Shown here: positions 11,015 to 22,336 of the stretch, piece by piece
Layout: each line of letters begins with the position of its first letter
Position numbering within the stretch: position 1 is the stretch's first letter
NCBI RefSeq assembly: GCF_018143015.1
Contig: NC_054740.1
Span: 43,479,180 to 43,543,179, forward strand
DNA from: Lytechinus variegatus
Lineage: Eukaryota; Echinodermata; Echinoidea; Temnopleuroida; Toxopneustidae
Direction of reading: 5' to 3'
Length of the DNA stretch: 64,000 bases
Notes under the pieces: model-generated
The model's database searches: none
What the model was told of the DNA's origin: nothing
Seen by the model: the letters and a program-made list of their open reading frames with translations, nothing else
Program-made: the position numbers and the translations under genes

Positions 11015-12905
11015 AATTCTAAGCTGCGTGATTTACGACTTTGGATTAGTACTTTCTTACTCTTTAATCCGCATGTTCATCCAAAATTTAAAATATAAAA
11101 CAAGGCAAGAGTGTTTAAAGGGATGGTCCGGGCTGATAATATCTTAAATCTAAATATACCTGTATAGAGTAAATTTCACAGAGCAACATGCTGAAAATTT
11201 CATCAAAATCGGATAAGAAATAACAAGTTATTTAATGTTAAAGTTTATCAGTATATTGTGAAAACAGTCATACCGTTTTCATAAACCTATCCTCCAATTA
11301 GCCCAATTAAAATGAATTAGGTGGCTAATAGCAGCATAATTTGGTCATAAAATTGAAGGAGGACAAGAGTTATCCGCATGCTGCTATTATCCGCATAATA
11401 GCGGCATCGGGATAAGATTTTGAGTTTATGAACGCATTTCCAAATAATGCGGATAATTGCCATGGTGAGGTCACAAGGTCACCCTTTTCCAACACAACCG
11501 CATCGGAGGGGGCGTGTCAAGTTGTCATGGCGATTATCCGCCTTTTTCAGGGCGGGCGCTCGTAATAATAATGCGGCTTATTTTCGGAGTTTATGAACGC
11601 AATTTTTATTGAATTATCCGCATTACTCTTAGGCGGCTAATTGGAGGATAGGTTTATGAAGAGGGTATAGTAATGCGGATAATTCAATAAAAATTGCGTT
11701 CACAAACTCCGAAAATAAGCCGCATTATTTTTACGAGCGCTCGTCCTGAAAAAGGCGGATAATCGTCATGACAACTGGACACGCCCCCTCCGATGCGGTT
11801 GTGTTGGAAAAGGGTGACCTACTAGTGACCGCACCATCTGATGGCAATTATCGGCATTATTTGAAAATGCGTTCATAAACTCAAAATCTTGTCCCGATGC
11901 TGCTATTATGCGGATAATAGCAGCATCAAAATAATGCGGATTACTCTTGTCCTCCTCCAATTTTACGACTAAATTATGCTGCTATTAGCCGCATAATTGG
12001 GTTTATGAAAGGGGTATTATATGCACATCGTCATGAATATTCATTAGGTTGGCTGATGATGTGACATCCACATTTTCCATTTTCTTATGTTATTACATGA
12101 AATCATGAATGTTTCCCTCTTTCATCATGTTCATACATGTATAAATGATGAATCTCCATTATGATGAAATAAGTTGCGGCAATAAAATAACAAATGCACT
12201 TTTTTCGATTGAATTCTTTTATTTCATTACCATTCAAAACATAATACAAAGTTATATAAATCAATAGAAATCAAGCACAATTTTACAGAAGGGCATTCTT
12301 ACTTCGTAAAATAGACAAAAACCCCAGTATAATATAGAGCATAAATGGAAATGAGGGGGATCCACTAAAAGCAAAGCTTGTAAAGTGTGGATCCCCCTTG
12401 GAAATGAAGAAATTATAGTTGATTTATTCATGCATGTATTACAGGAAAGAAAAAGAGAACAAAAGAAATCATATTGATGCAAACATAATTACTAAAAAAA
12501 TGCAAAGTTTTTCACACAATGCACTTAATCAGTTGTCAATCCAATTGTTTAGTTAAAAGTGAATTAACCTTATTTCATAAAATAAAATACAAAAGAACAA
12601 GTGGGGCTATGACATCACCATCCCACCTAATGAATATTCATAAAGACATGACTAGAACTGTTTCACCGGAAGAATGCGAATCTTTAAAATTCAATAACTT
12701 TGTAATTTGTTATCCGATTTTGATGAAATTTTCAGCATTTTGCTCAGTGAATTTTACACTATTTATTGAGATAAAAATATTTCCAGCCTGAACCATCGCT
12801 TTTGTGTAGACTACTGTCTACTCCTGAAATTTGAGGCTGCATGCGTTATTTTAGACAAAGGATGATACAAGCAAAGCTCCAAAGTCGTAAATTACACAGC
12901 CTCAA
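11015..12905. mobile_element. Nested inverted-repeat (foldback) block
   Basis: Three levels of inverted repeat are visible. Outermost, GCTGCGTGATTTACGACTTT near 11029 mirrors AAAGTCGTAAATTACACAGC near 12886. Next, GGATGGTCCGGGCTGATAAT with a following ATCAAAATCGGATAA at 11121-11220 mirrors TTATCCGATTTTGATGAAAT near 12711 and its continuation to about 12796. Innermost, 11273-11625 mirrors about 11666-12017. The middle level is related to the 50364-50967 element. No coding capacity. The layers suggest successive insertions of foldback MITEs. Confidence 0.7.
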
Positions 12906-13796
12906 ATTTCGGGCGTAGCCATTTTTAACACTTCAGTCTGTAGTTCCATTCGAACATAATACAAGACAAAATACTCTGATTATACTGATGAACAATGGCA
13001 AATAATAATCAATTACAAATAAAAAGAAAAAAAAAAACTTTATCAATCAATTGGCGGATGAAGGACAAAATGATGAAGCAATGGAATAAATCAAAAGGAA
13101 ATAGCATGTTTGTATGCTCTAAACATGTGCATTGATTTAAGGCTCCTGAAATTACCCTATGTCGGCAAGTTCACTTATCACATACAGACGAGTGCTATAA
13201 TTGTTTTCAAAACAGACTTGTCAACTTCAGAAAAAAAAACTAAGGATTAACTGATTTAGGGAACGACTTTCGTTTTTGGTTCTTTTTCTGTATTCCATGC
13301 AGTGTTGTCAATTTGTATTGATTTATGTATTTTTTTCTGGAGATATGTTTTTTTCACGCCCACGAAATATGGGGAGATGATTGTACAGGCCATCCCCACC
13401 TGAATTTTACTGGGGGGGGGGGGGCGGGGTATATATCCCCATCCCCAGGGATCGACACCCATGAAAGCATGGTTAAAGGATATTTCTGACAGGCATAAAA
13501 AAAAGAAACGATGCCCTGAAGTTATAATACCCTTTTTTTGCACCTCCTGAAAGTTACACCCGGGAGATATTTCACCTTCAACCCCTTGGTTTATAGCTTT
13601 GACGGGGAGTTTGAGTGTTATACTTTTTCATCTATTACCCCGCGACTTTGGAACTCCCTCCCTTCTTGGCTCCGTGAAATTGATAGCATTGAACTTTTCT
13701 AATCGTCCCACAAAAATCGCCGCTTATTTCTGCAGATGTCTAATAATTAACCTAAATGGATGAGCCTGCGTGAGCATGTTTTAATATATATTAATA
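12906..13796. other. Intergenic, nothing recognised
   Basis: AT-rich with a poly-G stretch near 13411-13424. The 95-residue minus-strand frame at 13256-13543 overlaps the poly-G tract and a Pro-rich artefact; I do not accept it as a gene. Confidence 0.4.
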
Positions 13797-15340
13797 CAGT
13801 GCGTATCAAAAAAAATTACACTTTGAAAAAGCCCTGGGAATTGAAAAAAATACAACATGTGGGTAATTTTGTCATATATGTTCTTGGGTTTGGGTCTCAT
13901 CTATCCAATGAAAGTAAAAGTTTTGACAGAATGTTACACTTGAGTGAGCACTGTCCATTTTTGTAAAGCTCGCAGAAATCTGTTTGCGCAGAAATGCTTG
14001 TTTTTACACTGTGTCAAGGGGAAAGGGCGAAATCAATCTTACCCTGTGGAACATTTCTCATATATTTCCCTTCCACTATTAGTCAATTGAAATAAAACGG
14101 ATACATTCAAGCATTTTGTAAAAATTTTGCCACCCAAATTTAAATTTCAACACTTAGTAAGCACAACCCCCGGGGGGGGGGGGGGGGCCACTTCCATTCA
14201 CGAGTGGATACCATGCGCGACCATGGGGTCTCAAAAAGCACCCTAAACACGTAATTTCCATATTCTGAATATGCACCCCTTAACAAGTATTGGGGTGTGA
14301 AACCCTACCCGTAACAAGTATTGGAAACAAAACGATACTCTTGGCAAATATTCCCTGAAATGAACCCCTAAACAAGCCTACAGGAATGTTTTATTGTTAC
14401 GGGTCCTTCGGTCGTCGGCTTCACCTTATTTGGTTTAGTACGACCCCAACTTCTACACCTCGCTCAAATTGGACTCTAAACACGAAGTGTTGGGAAAAAA
14501 GGACATCCTTTATAAAACATTTTAATTTTGTTTTATCATCCCCGCAAATTCGACCCTAAACACGTAATTGACCTAGCGAAATAGATACCCTTTTTTCATT
14601 ATTTTTGTGTTTTTGACACCCTTATCACGTTACGTACGTAACGTGCCCTATCGTGAAAAAGACATCCTTTTATACGTGTTTTTTTGTCTCGCATGGTATC
14701 CACTCCTCAATGTAAGTGGCCCCCCTGGGCACAACCTTTACCCGTTTTGTGCCAGCTGGATCTGAGGACATAACTAAATCTGAACAAAAGATTATATCAG
14801 ACATCTCCAGCATTTTTCACTAAGTTTTTATCATTTAAAGTGGGTTTGCATTTCATTTTACATTTAATACTTGTTTGTCCACACTTTTCCCAAGCTTGAC
14901 AATGATTAACAAAAAGAAAATCGAGCCTAAGCCATTTCATGTAAATCACAGCTCAGTGTAAAGCAAACATCGTCACGATGGACTCGGTGTGTGGGGGAGT
15001 GGGGTGGGGTGTAATCTCACTCTTCGAAGTGTTTTGGGCAAGGAAACAAATTTTAAAAAAGGTCAAAGATATCTTCAAATCAATTTTACTAGCTAAACTA
15101 CACATTTTCTTCATGATTAAGGTCTACTTTTAACTATTTCAAAGTTCTGCGCAAATCATTTTTCACTAACTTTTCAAAAGTAAGTGGTGCTCCCTCAAGT
15201 GGAAATATTTTTCGACAGTTATATCGTCATTTGCTTAAATGGATCTGTATCAATGTTAAAATGTGGAATAATCTTCAGGATTTTACAAAATGTATAATTT
15301 TACAGGATTTTTCTAAGTGTAACTTTTTTGATACGCACTT
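13797..15340. mobile_element. Mariner-like non-autonomous element, interrupted
   Basis: The left end CAGTGCGTATCAAAAAAAAT and the right end TTTTTTGATACGCACTT are inverted repeats, with TA outside each, as in Tc1/mariner elements. A G-run-family element (14169-14728) is inserted inside. No transposase frame is visible, so it is probably a deleted or non-autonomous copy. Confidence 0.7.
14169..14728 (+). mobile_element. G-run-ended element, copy A, with an 8-bp duplication
   Basis: It begins with a G-run then CCACTTCCATTCACGAGTGG and GATACCATGCGCGACCATGG, and ends with CATGGTATCCACTCCTCAAT followed by GTAAGTGG and a C-run, giving long inverted ends. The same GCACAACC is found immediately before (14161-14168) and after (14729-14736), a candidate 8-bp target duplication. 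The interior has motifs like CCCTAAACACG and the exact 20-bp palindrome at 14626-14645. It sits inside the 13797-15340 element. Confidence 0.75.
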
Positions 15341-16250
15341 TATATATATGGCGCAATATAACTGCTGTGGATCAGCATCATTGGACATCATCATTATCAT
15401 TATATAACTTTTAACATTTATTGCATAGGGTGCGGGAGGTGGATTCCAACCCCCTCCTTCTCCATCAATGCGCAAAGCAATCGACAGGTCATTGTGTTGC
15501 TACATTCCTTCGAATTTTCGCGCTAGTCGGGTCATGGTTTGACCCCAAACAAATGACAACAAAAGGTTTTTGATCTGTTTCTGGTACTATTTGACCTCAG
15601 GAATAACATGCGAAAAATCTACCAAAATCTGTATCCGGGGAAAGCAGTTTTTTCTATGAAGGTATCCAAGATCCATTCACTGAAATTGGATATAACCCAC
15701 TCATTATCCACCCTAGAATCCCATTTCGTTGCATATCCATGGTCCAGGGGGTAAAATAATTTGTTGATACAGGTTACAATGTCACATTTTAGGTAAGACC
15801 AGTCATTGTAGAACCCATTTTGGAAGCCATCTTGGATTTTCAGGCAAAAGGAAAACTGCACATCAATGTAATCAGTCCCAAAGTATTATTTCATCCCTGA
15901 AACCCTAGGCTAGTGTAGACACCAAAATAATATCCCTCAGGTGAACTGTGTCCAATAAGTATCAACAGTCAAGTTAGACCCCATTTTTGGATGCCATCTT
16001 AGATTTTTTTTTCTTAATATACTCGACCACTGACTGACCTTGTAACTTGCCTATTGCATTACCTAACTATGGTTTAGACATAAAAATCATTTTCTCCAGA
16101 CAGATATTGAACAAATTATGTCAATTTGTAAGTAACATCAGAGACATTTTTTACTCCATTTTTGGACGTACTTGACCACTGACTGTCCTCATGCATTATT
16201 TTTGACCCTTTAAACCATAGTTTAGACACCGAAATCATAGCTCATAGGGG

Positions 16251-17957
16251 TGTTGGGACGGATCTGAGTATTTTGGAGGATTTGGTGGAGAAAATGCTGT
16301 TTCTTTCTAAAAGCAAAGACAAATCAAACACACCAATCAATCAGACTAGGAAAAAAAGGGGAAAAAACTAAACAAGCAACAACAAGCACGGCGACTCAAA
16401 CATCCCAACTTTTTAGCTATACGTGATCATTCAAGAAAAATAAGCACTTGACAAAATAATTACGGTTCCATGACTTCAATTTATAATTAAAATGATTCCA
16501 ATGCTTTCTATGACAATTTTACAGAGTGTTTACAACTCAAAGAAATGCCTGTATGGTTTATCCAATAAACTGAAGACAGTACAAGTTATGTCGAATATTC
16601 AAAGAAATGTATAGGATCTCTATCAGTTTAAAACAGAGTAATTGATTAAGTGACAAAATAGGATATAAACTCCAAACTAGGCCAAAGCGTTGAGAAGTTG
16701 ACTTGTCTACAAAAGTTGGTGTCTACTTGGCGAATTGAGTTGTGCGACCTGAACTTGGAATGATGAAATACGTAGCTATAGGCCTGCCATGTACATCGGA
16801 GAGTGGAAACGAGATGAATCGTCGATATCAGGACAAAACTCGTCAATGGTGAGGGTCTCAGTGGAACCTGACAATTATCAAAATAAAACAAACGGTGTCC
16901 TAATACACTTCGTCGTCGAATAGAGATAAACGACCTCAAAACGTGTAACAAGATATAATTTAACATCTCATAATAATGACAATGAGAATTGTCTATTTAG
17001 CAATAATTCTAAGAAAAGTACAAGTACATCATGTAAAACTAGGCTATATGCCTTTAAGAAATTCGACAAGAATGACTTTCATAATGTCAAGGTCGAATAA
17101 CAATGTTCACTAGTACATTGGAAAACTCTCCATAATATCGACAAGTGAAGATCGCTTAAATACTAAGCTGTCTACAATGACATATAAATCAACCTAAATA
17201 ATTTCAAAGATCTATTTTTTTTGTTGCTAATATTCGACATTTCATGTGGATGACACTTTATTGATACAAAAAATAAAGTCGTCTACAAACGTACTCGGTA
17301 TAATTTCTTCAGTACAAATACTTTGTCAAGAAATTAGTTATATCAAATATCTCTTTTCTCTTTTTACTAGAAACGTTATTATAAATATCAGAGTACATAC
17401 CCGATAAATATCAGGAAAAAGACGTATAAAGTCAGCTATAACAGGAGTCCATTTCTCCTCTACAAAAAGACCAGCCCAGACAGCATCGGTGAGGTAGGCT
17501 GTTGGGAGCTAAGCCGACGATCTCGGGGAGATATTGGTTCAAATCCCCATAGAGAAAGATGTAACCAAAATTGAACACTGACGACTCTACTGAAGTATCA
17601 GCAACCGGGCTTTTTTTAAGAGTCCCGTATCGTCAATTAAGAACGCACGAAACGCCCTTACAGGGCGAGATCTAATTGGTCATTTTGCGTAACCAAGAAA
17701 AACATTATTTACATATTATTACTAAGTTCGTGTCTCTTAGGGTTCAACACGTATTGGGAATGCTTTCTTTTGAAAATTCACCTGCTGTTCGGGAAATACT
17801 GTCTTTAAAATTAACAGGTGGATATTTCTTTGCGTCCAACTAAAAAAAAGGCTAAATTGCTTTTGATTCTTTTTTTTTACACAGTATCACATAAACGAGA
17901 TAAACGTATTTCAGGCTTCTTTGATATCCTAAAATAAACTCAGAAATTGTCACTACA
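16251..17957 (-). mobile_element. 3' LTR of Gypsy element (1707 bp)
   Basis: Bounded by TGTTGGGACGG and TCACTACA on the plus strand, so TG...CA in either orientation. It matches 22337-24046 almost base for base. I noted three substitutions, one 2-bp and one 1-bp indel, which accounts for the 3-bp length difference. GGGG flanks both outer ends (16247-16250 and 24047-24050), a likely 4-bp target duplication. A 106-codon sense-strand frame (16646-16966) is open in both LTRs. Confidence 0.95.
16646..16966 (-). other. 106-codon open frame within the 3' LTR
   Basis: An ATG-to-stop frame in element sense orientation, repeated at 22735-23055 in the other LTR with a single residue difference near the start (Ile versus Thr). 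It has no motif I recognise and is moderately hydrophobic at the N-terminus. With nearly identical LTRs, its conservation between the two copies is not independent evidence of coding. It may be chance. Confidence 0.25.
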
Positions 17958-17972
17958 TAAAATCCCCTCCTA
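17958..17972 (-). other. Polypurine tract
   Basis: On the minus strand this reads AGGAGGGGATTTTA directly before the 3' LTR's TGTAGTG. A purine-rich run abutting the 3' LTR is where plus-strand DNA synthesis starts in LTR elements. Confidence 0.7.
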
Positions 17973-18060
17973 GTAAGGAAGTCATGAATATGTCTTACTT
18001 ACGACATTCTATTTACAATAAACAGAACTACAAAGTATGAGTCATACATAATTATGATAA

Positions 18061-21000
18061 TTACCAAACTGCAATATAACGTTCTGGAAATCGAACATGT
18101 CGTCCAGATCGAGTTTTTCGGATAGGTGTAGTGGGTGTACTCGTGCGCGAACTCTGCACTGCACTCTTTTCCACAGAGCTTGGAATTCTGCCTTTAACGA
18201 TACTTTTCGACTTTGATAGGCTTTCTTCCAGACTTTCTTGATTTTCAACATATGCAACTTTCAAACGATCTATGCAAATCTGATCGCGTTTGCCATCAAT
18301 GTCAAGCGTGAAAAAGCGGTCTTTGCGCTTTAGCACCTTATACGGTCCTTTGTATGGCTGTTGTAGCGGTTTGCGAACGGAATCTACCCTAACAAACACA
18401 TGCGAGCACGAGAAAAGATCTCTAGGAACATGCGTCGATCCTTGCTTCGCTCTAGTAGGGGTAAGTGTACATGACGCCATGTGTCTACGTAACCGGGAAA
18501 TGTAGTCACTCGGATCTACATCAGTTCGCTCAGCCGTAACGAACTGTCCGGGTAATCTCAGAGTTGTCCCGAAAACTAGCTCTGCTGATGAGCATGACAA
18601 ATCTGCTTTAATGGTAGACCGGATACCTAGGAGTGTCAAAGGTAATTGTTCACTCCATCGAGAAGGATCCTCGTAAGCCTTCAAAGCAGCCTTAAGTTGA
18701 CGGTGAAATCTTTCAACCATCCCATTTGCCGCAGGGTGATAGGCGGTTGTTCGGATGCGGGTTGTACCTAACAACTTAGTCAGTTCCGCGAATAGGCGTG
18801 ATTCGAACTGCCTGCCACGATCGGTGGTGACAGAGCTGGGTGCACCAAACATGGCAACCCACCTTTCTACGAAGGATTTGGCAACCGTTTCCGCGGTGAT
18901 ATCGGTTATCGGGATGGCTTCCGGCCATCTGGTAAAACGGTCTATACACGTAAGTAGGTATGTATAACCATTCGAATGGGGCAATGGACCAACGAGATCC
19001 AGATGAACGTGTGCAAAACGCGCGTCTGGGGTACTAAAAGTCCCTTGTGGGGCTTTGACATGTCTATTAGTCTTTGACCTCTGACACGGTAGACATTCTC
19101 GGGCCCATTTGCGTACGTCCTTATTAATCCCAGGCCATACGTAACGAGCGGTAATCGCACGCTGTGTTGCTCGGACTCCTGGATGAGAGAGTCCATGGAT
19201 AGCATTGAAAACTGCCCTCCTATGAGACTTCGGGACGAAAGGACGGGTGAGTCCGTGAGAAGTATCGCATACGATCGAGCCACCAGTGGTGAGCCTTGGT
19301 ACTTTTTTGAGCACCATACTAGAATTGATCTCGGAATTGAGATACGCTTGCAATTCTGAATCGGTTTCTTGTGCTTCCGCAATATCCGTGAAATCAACCC
19401 GAGATTCGGTATGCAAGGCGCTGATATCGGGTCGAGATAGGGTGTCAGCAACCACATTGTCTTGACCTTTGACATATCTGATGTCTGTGGTGAATTGCGA
19501 TATGAAATCCAACTGCCGAATTTCGCGGGGGCTATGGCGATCTGGCTTGGCATTTAATGCGTATGTTAAAGGTTTATGGTCGGTATAAACGCAGAAAGGA
19601 CGACCTTCTAGCATGTATCGAAAATGCTTTATTGCCAAGTAAATGGCCAGCAACTCTCGCCCAAATGCGCTATACCTTGTTTCAGCAGGTAGCAATTTCC
19701 GCGAGAAGAATGCAATTGGCTCGTATGCATTGTCGTGAAGTTGCTGAATAACTCCACCAATAGCACGGTCTGATGCGTCGACCATCAAGTTCAGAGGATA
19801 ATCTGAATTTGGATAGGCCAATAACGTACTCTGCGCTAGTTTCTCTTTGACTTCAACGAAAGCAGCCGTACACGCAGGCGACCAATCTAGCGGTTTCTTA
19901 GATCGCTTCTTACGATTGCGCAGGAGGTCTGTGAGAGGCATGAGGATATGCGCGCAGTTAGGTATAAATCTACGGTAAAAGTTCACTAACCCGAGAAATC
20001 CTCGCAACTGCTTCACTGTCGTGGGGACATTGCAGTTCCGAATCGCATCCACTTTGTCCGGGAGTGGACTGACTCCATCGCAGTTGATACGGTGACCTAG
20101 AAATTCTAGCTCCGATCGGCCAAAAACGCACTTGTTTGGGTTAACGACAACACCAAACTCCCTAAGTCTTTCAAAGAGCAGACGTAGGTGGCGTTCATGC
20201 TCTTCCTCGCTATCGCTAGCTACGAGTAAGTCATCTATATAAGCATATACGAACGGTAGTCCACGAATGACCTGATCTATGAACCTCTGAAAAGATTGCG
20301 CAGCATTACGCAAACCGAACGGCATTCGTTCGAATTCATAAAGGCCAAAAGGTGTACATATAGCCGTCTTGCAAATATCGTCTGGCGCGACGGGTATCTG
20401 GTGATACGCACGAATTAAATCTATCTTGGAAAATATGCGCTTTCCATTCAAGTTCGCGGTGAAGTCCTGAATATGGGGCACGGGGTAGCGGTCGGGTACG
20501 GTAGCCTTGTTAAGTGCCCTGTAATCACCGCAAGGTCTCCAATCACCGGCAGTCTTTTTCGGCACCATATGCAACGGTGATGCCCATTGGCTACTAGACG
20601 GCCTAATTATACCTAAATCAAGCATATGCTGGAATTCATTACGAGCTATGTCTAACTTGTCTCCGGTAAGTCTACGCGGCCTAGCCGTAACGGGCTGTCC
20701 TCGCGTTTCAATGTGGTGTACCACATTGTGCTTAACGTCCTGCGAACGGTATACGGGTATCGTGATATCAGCGTATTCATCACGCAACATCTTCGTGTAC
20801 GCATCAATAGCTTCAGGCGTGTCAAATACGGGGCTAAGTGACACGGTTTCCGTATGTCTACCTGACACTTGCATGTTCGTTAGGGGATCAATAAGCCTCG
20901 GCTTTGCCATATCAACGAGAAATTGAAAATGGCGCAGAAAGTCCGCACCTAAAATAGGCATGGTTACGTCAGCTATGATAAATATCCACCGGCAGCTGCG

Positions 21001-21240
21001 ACGTAGGCCTAAATCTAGCGTAAGCGACTGTTGTCCGTAAGTTGTGATGCGCGAGTCATTAGCTGCGCGTAGTTTCAAGGTAGAAGGTTTAACCCTCTGC
21101 TGCTTTGTCGGGAGGATTACCGACACTGCCGCGCCTGTGTCAACCAGAAATTTCTTTCGCGAATTGATATCATTAATGTAAAATAGGCGACTATCCGGTT
21201 GACCAGTGGGGTTTGTCGCCCCAACCCTCTGGTCTATGCG
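18061..21240 (-). CDS. pol: Gypsy pro-pol polyprotein (protease, RT, RNase H, integrase)
   Basis: Translated in the -1 frame relative to gag. Numbered from codon GTG at 21126, the frame has 1021 residues. Just upstream lies the protease active site LVDTGA (DTG at 21141-21133), with ILGADF at residues 58-63. RT has the catalytic Asp236 and YIDD at 296-299. RNase H has Asp450, Glu491, Asp516 and Asp561. Integrase has the zinc ligands His644, His648, Cys678 and Cys681, then Asp710, Asp769 and Glu805 with 35 residues between the last two (D,D35E), followed by a KGPYKV motif at 925-930 typical of the GPY/F domain. No stop or frameshift interrupts it. It has no methionine start near the protease, consistent with expression as a gag-pol fusion. 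Confidence 0.95.
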   Translation of the reverse strand, partial: RIDQRVGATNPTGQPDSRLFYINDINSRKKFLVDTGAAVSVILPTKQQRVKPSTLKLRAANDSRITTYGQQSLTLDLGLRRSCRWIFIIADVTMPILGADFLRHFQFLVDMAKPRLIDPLTNMQVSGRHTETVSLSPVFDTPEAIDAYTKMLRDEYADITIPVYRSQDVKHNVVHHIETRGQPVTARPRRLTGDKLDIARNEFQHMLDLGIIRPSSSQWASPLHMVPKKTAGDWRPCGDYRALNKATVPDRYPVPHIQDFTANLNGKRIFSKIDLIRAYHQIPVAPDDICKTAICTPFGLYEFERMPFGLRNAAQSFQRFIDQVIRGLPFVYAYIDDLLVASDSEEEHERHLRLLFERLREFGVVVNPNKCVFGRSELEFLGHRINCDGVSPLPDKVDAIRNCNVPTTVKQLRGFLGLVNFYRRFIPNCAHILMPLTDLLRNRKKRSKKPLDWSPACTAAFVEVKEKLAQSTLLAYPNSDYPLNLMVDASDRAIGGVIQQLHDNAYEPIAFFSRKLLPAETRYSAFGRELLAIYLAIKHFRYMLEGRPFCVYTDHKPLTYALNAKPDRHSPREIRQLDFISQFTTDIRYVKGQDNVVADTLSRPDISALHTESRVDFTDIAEAQETDSELQAYLNSEINSSMVLKKVPRLTTGGSIVCDTSHGLTRPFVPKSHRRAVFNAIHGLSHPGVRATQRAITARYVWPGINKDVRKWARECLPCQRSKTNRHVKAPQGTFSTPDARFAHVHLDLVGPLPHSNGYTYLLTCIDRFTRWPEAIPITDITAETVAKSFVERWVAMFGAPSSVTTDRGRQFESRLFAELTKLLGTTRIRTTAYHPAANGMVERFHRQLKAALKAYEDPSRWSEQLPLTLLGIRSTIKADLSCSSAELVFGTTLRLPGQFVTAERTDVDPSDYISRLRRHMASCTLTPTRAKQGSTHVPRDLFSCSHVFVRVDSVRKPLQQPYKGPYKVLKRKDRFFTLDIDGKRDQICIDRLKVAYVENQESLEESLSKSKSIVKGRIPSSVEKSAVQSSRTSTPTTPIRKTRSGRHVRFPERYIAVW

Positions 21241-21246
21241 TTTCCC
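21201..21246 (-). promoter_or_regulatory. -1 ribosomal frameshift signal (GGGAAAC plus stem-loop)
   Basis: The minus strand reads G GGA AAC in the gag frame (21246-21240), a classical X XXY YYZ slippery heptamer, one codon before the gag stop TAG. After a 5-nt spacer a hairpin follows (21234-21201): GACCAG pairs with CTGGTC (6 bp), then, past an AGGGT bulge, TGGGG pairs with CCCCA around a 7-nt loop. GGTT in the bulge could also pair with the AACC just downstream, making a pseudoknot possible. The pol frame is exactly -1 from gag, as needed. Confidence 0.85.
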
Positions 21247-22142
21247 TGACTATTCCAATTGCAAGGTGCCTTGCAGCGATGCGCGTTCTCAGCATATTGA
21301 GAATGATACCAACAATATCCTCTATCTTCGGGCGATTCACTGACGGGCGTAGAATCACGTTTGTCACGCATCTTGCTTTTACTACGATTTCGACTACGAC
21401 TACGGTCGTGTTTCAATTGTCCTACGGTTGTGGCTAACTCACGAACGAGCTTTGTCAAATCCGCAATTTGCCTCACAAGGTTTGAATTCGCACCCTGTGT
21501 ATCTCCGGATTGGGCTGGCTTAACCGTGATAGCGTGTGACCCTGCATCAGTAACCGGCGCCACGGTGTTCACGACAGGCACGTGCGCTTCGAGAATTCGG
21601 TCTGCCAATGCGGCCAGATCCGATATGGCTAGCGACTCACTCGTGGAGGCTAAGATCAGTCTAACATTATGCGGCAAGCGTTGTAAGAATAACTGCCTAA
21701 GTATACCGCTTTCTAATTTTTGATCTCCGACTAGTTGTTCCATGCGCCGCAATAATTGCGAAGGTTTTCGGTCTCCGAGTTCTTCTTCTGTGAGTAACAT
21801 TTGTACTCTTCTCTGTTCCGATTCCGTCGTTCGCGCTATGATCTTTTTCTTTAGCGTCGTGTATGGCTCACTAACAGGGGGGTTTATCAGGACGTCGCGA
21901 ATGTCCTGTGCTACCTCGGGTGGTAGTGTCGCGATCACGTAAGAGTATTTTGTACTCTCAACTACGATATTGCGCGTGGCAAATTGGGCTTCCGCTTGCG
22001 CGAACCATACCTCTGGATCGTTTCGCCAGAATGGCGGCAGCTTTAAGGCTACTGCCCCAAGTATGCTCTCAGAGTCAGCAGTAGATTTCTCTGCGGCATC
22101 TTCTTGTGACATTGTGAAAGAGCGCGAGCGCGGTACAACCAC
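21234..22142 (-). CDS. gag: Gypsy gag with CHCC zinc knuckle
   Basis: A 302-codon frame; initiation is at 22142 or at the Met at codon 11 (22112, [10 protein letters not shown]), which lies before the conserved region. The capsid-like part includes [20 protein letters not shown] near residues 33-52, a pattern typical of CsRn1-like gag. Near the C-terminus after an Arg/Ser-rich basic stretch lies [19 protein letters not shown], giving Cys277, His280, Cys290 and Cys294 (C-x2-H-x9-C-x3-C). That arrangement replaces the usual CCHC knuckle. Gag forms the particle and binds the RNA. It ends four codons after the slippery site begins, so most product would be gag alone. Confidence 0.93.
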   Translation of the reverse strand: MVVPRSRSFTMSQEDAAEKSTADSESILGAVALKLPPFWRNDPEVWFAQAEAQFATRNIVVESTKYSYVIATLPPEVAQDIRDVLINPPVSEPYTTLKKKIIARTTESEQRRVQMLLTEEELGDRKPSQLLRRMEQLVGDQKLESGILRQLFLQRLPHNVRLILASTSESLAISDLAALADRILEAHVPVVNTVAPVTDAGSHAITVKPAQSGDTQGANSNLVRQIADLTKLVRELATTVGQLKHDRSRSRNRSKSKMRDKRDSTPVSESPEDRGYCWYHSQYAENAHRCKAPCNWNSQGNA

Positions 22143-22314
22143 TGCACTTACCCTGTTCCTATGTTATTAATATGACAGTCTTATTTTAATTCCTTCAATG
22201 CTAATGTGCGTTATCTATCCTGAAAGATCACGTCTTTAAATATACTATGTATATTATATAAAATCTGTTTCGCCGCTATAAGGGTTAAGGGTTACTATTT
22301 GTAGCTCCCTTTCA
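22143..22314 (-). other. Gypsy untranslated leader
   Basis: About 170 bp between the primer binding site and gag. AT-rich, with no open frame of note. A packaging signal would be expected here but cannot be recognised by sequence alone. Confidence 0.6.
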
Positions 22315-22333
22315 GATCACGTCGGGATCACCA
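22315..22333 (-). other. Primer binding site, tRNA-Trp type
   Basis: On the minus strand, three bases after the 5' LTR, the site begins TGGTGATCCCGACGTGATC. Its complement ends GATCACGTCGGGATCACCA, which matches the 3' end of animal tRNA-Trp (known ending ATCACGTCGGGGTCACCA) with one mismatch over that span. The CCA complement TGG is in the expected place. Confidence 0.85.
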
Positions 22334-22336
22334 TTT

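Noticed and set aside
12445..12478. Alternative gene 1 terminal exon with a basic ten-residue tail
   Set aside because: Weak acceptor, inside a foldback repeat block, and no counterpart in gene 2.
13256..13543. 95-codon minus-strand frame
   Set aside because: Crosses a poly-G tract that gives a Pro-rich run; no homology or splice signals.
18942..19553. 203-codon minus-strand frame overlapping pol
   Set aside because: It is the shadow of pol in another frame, with no motif of its own.
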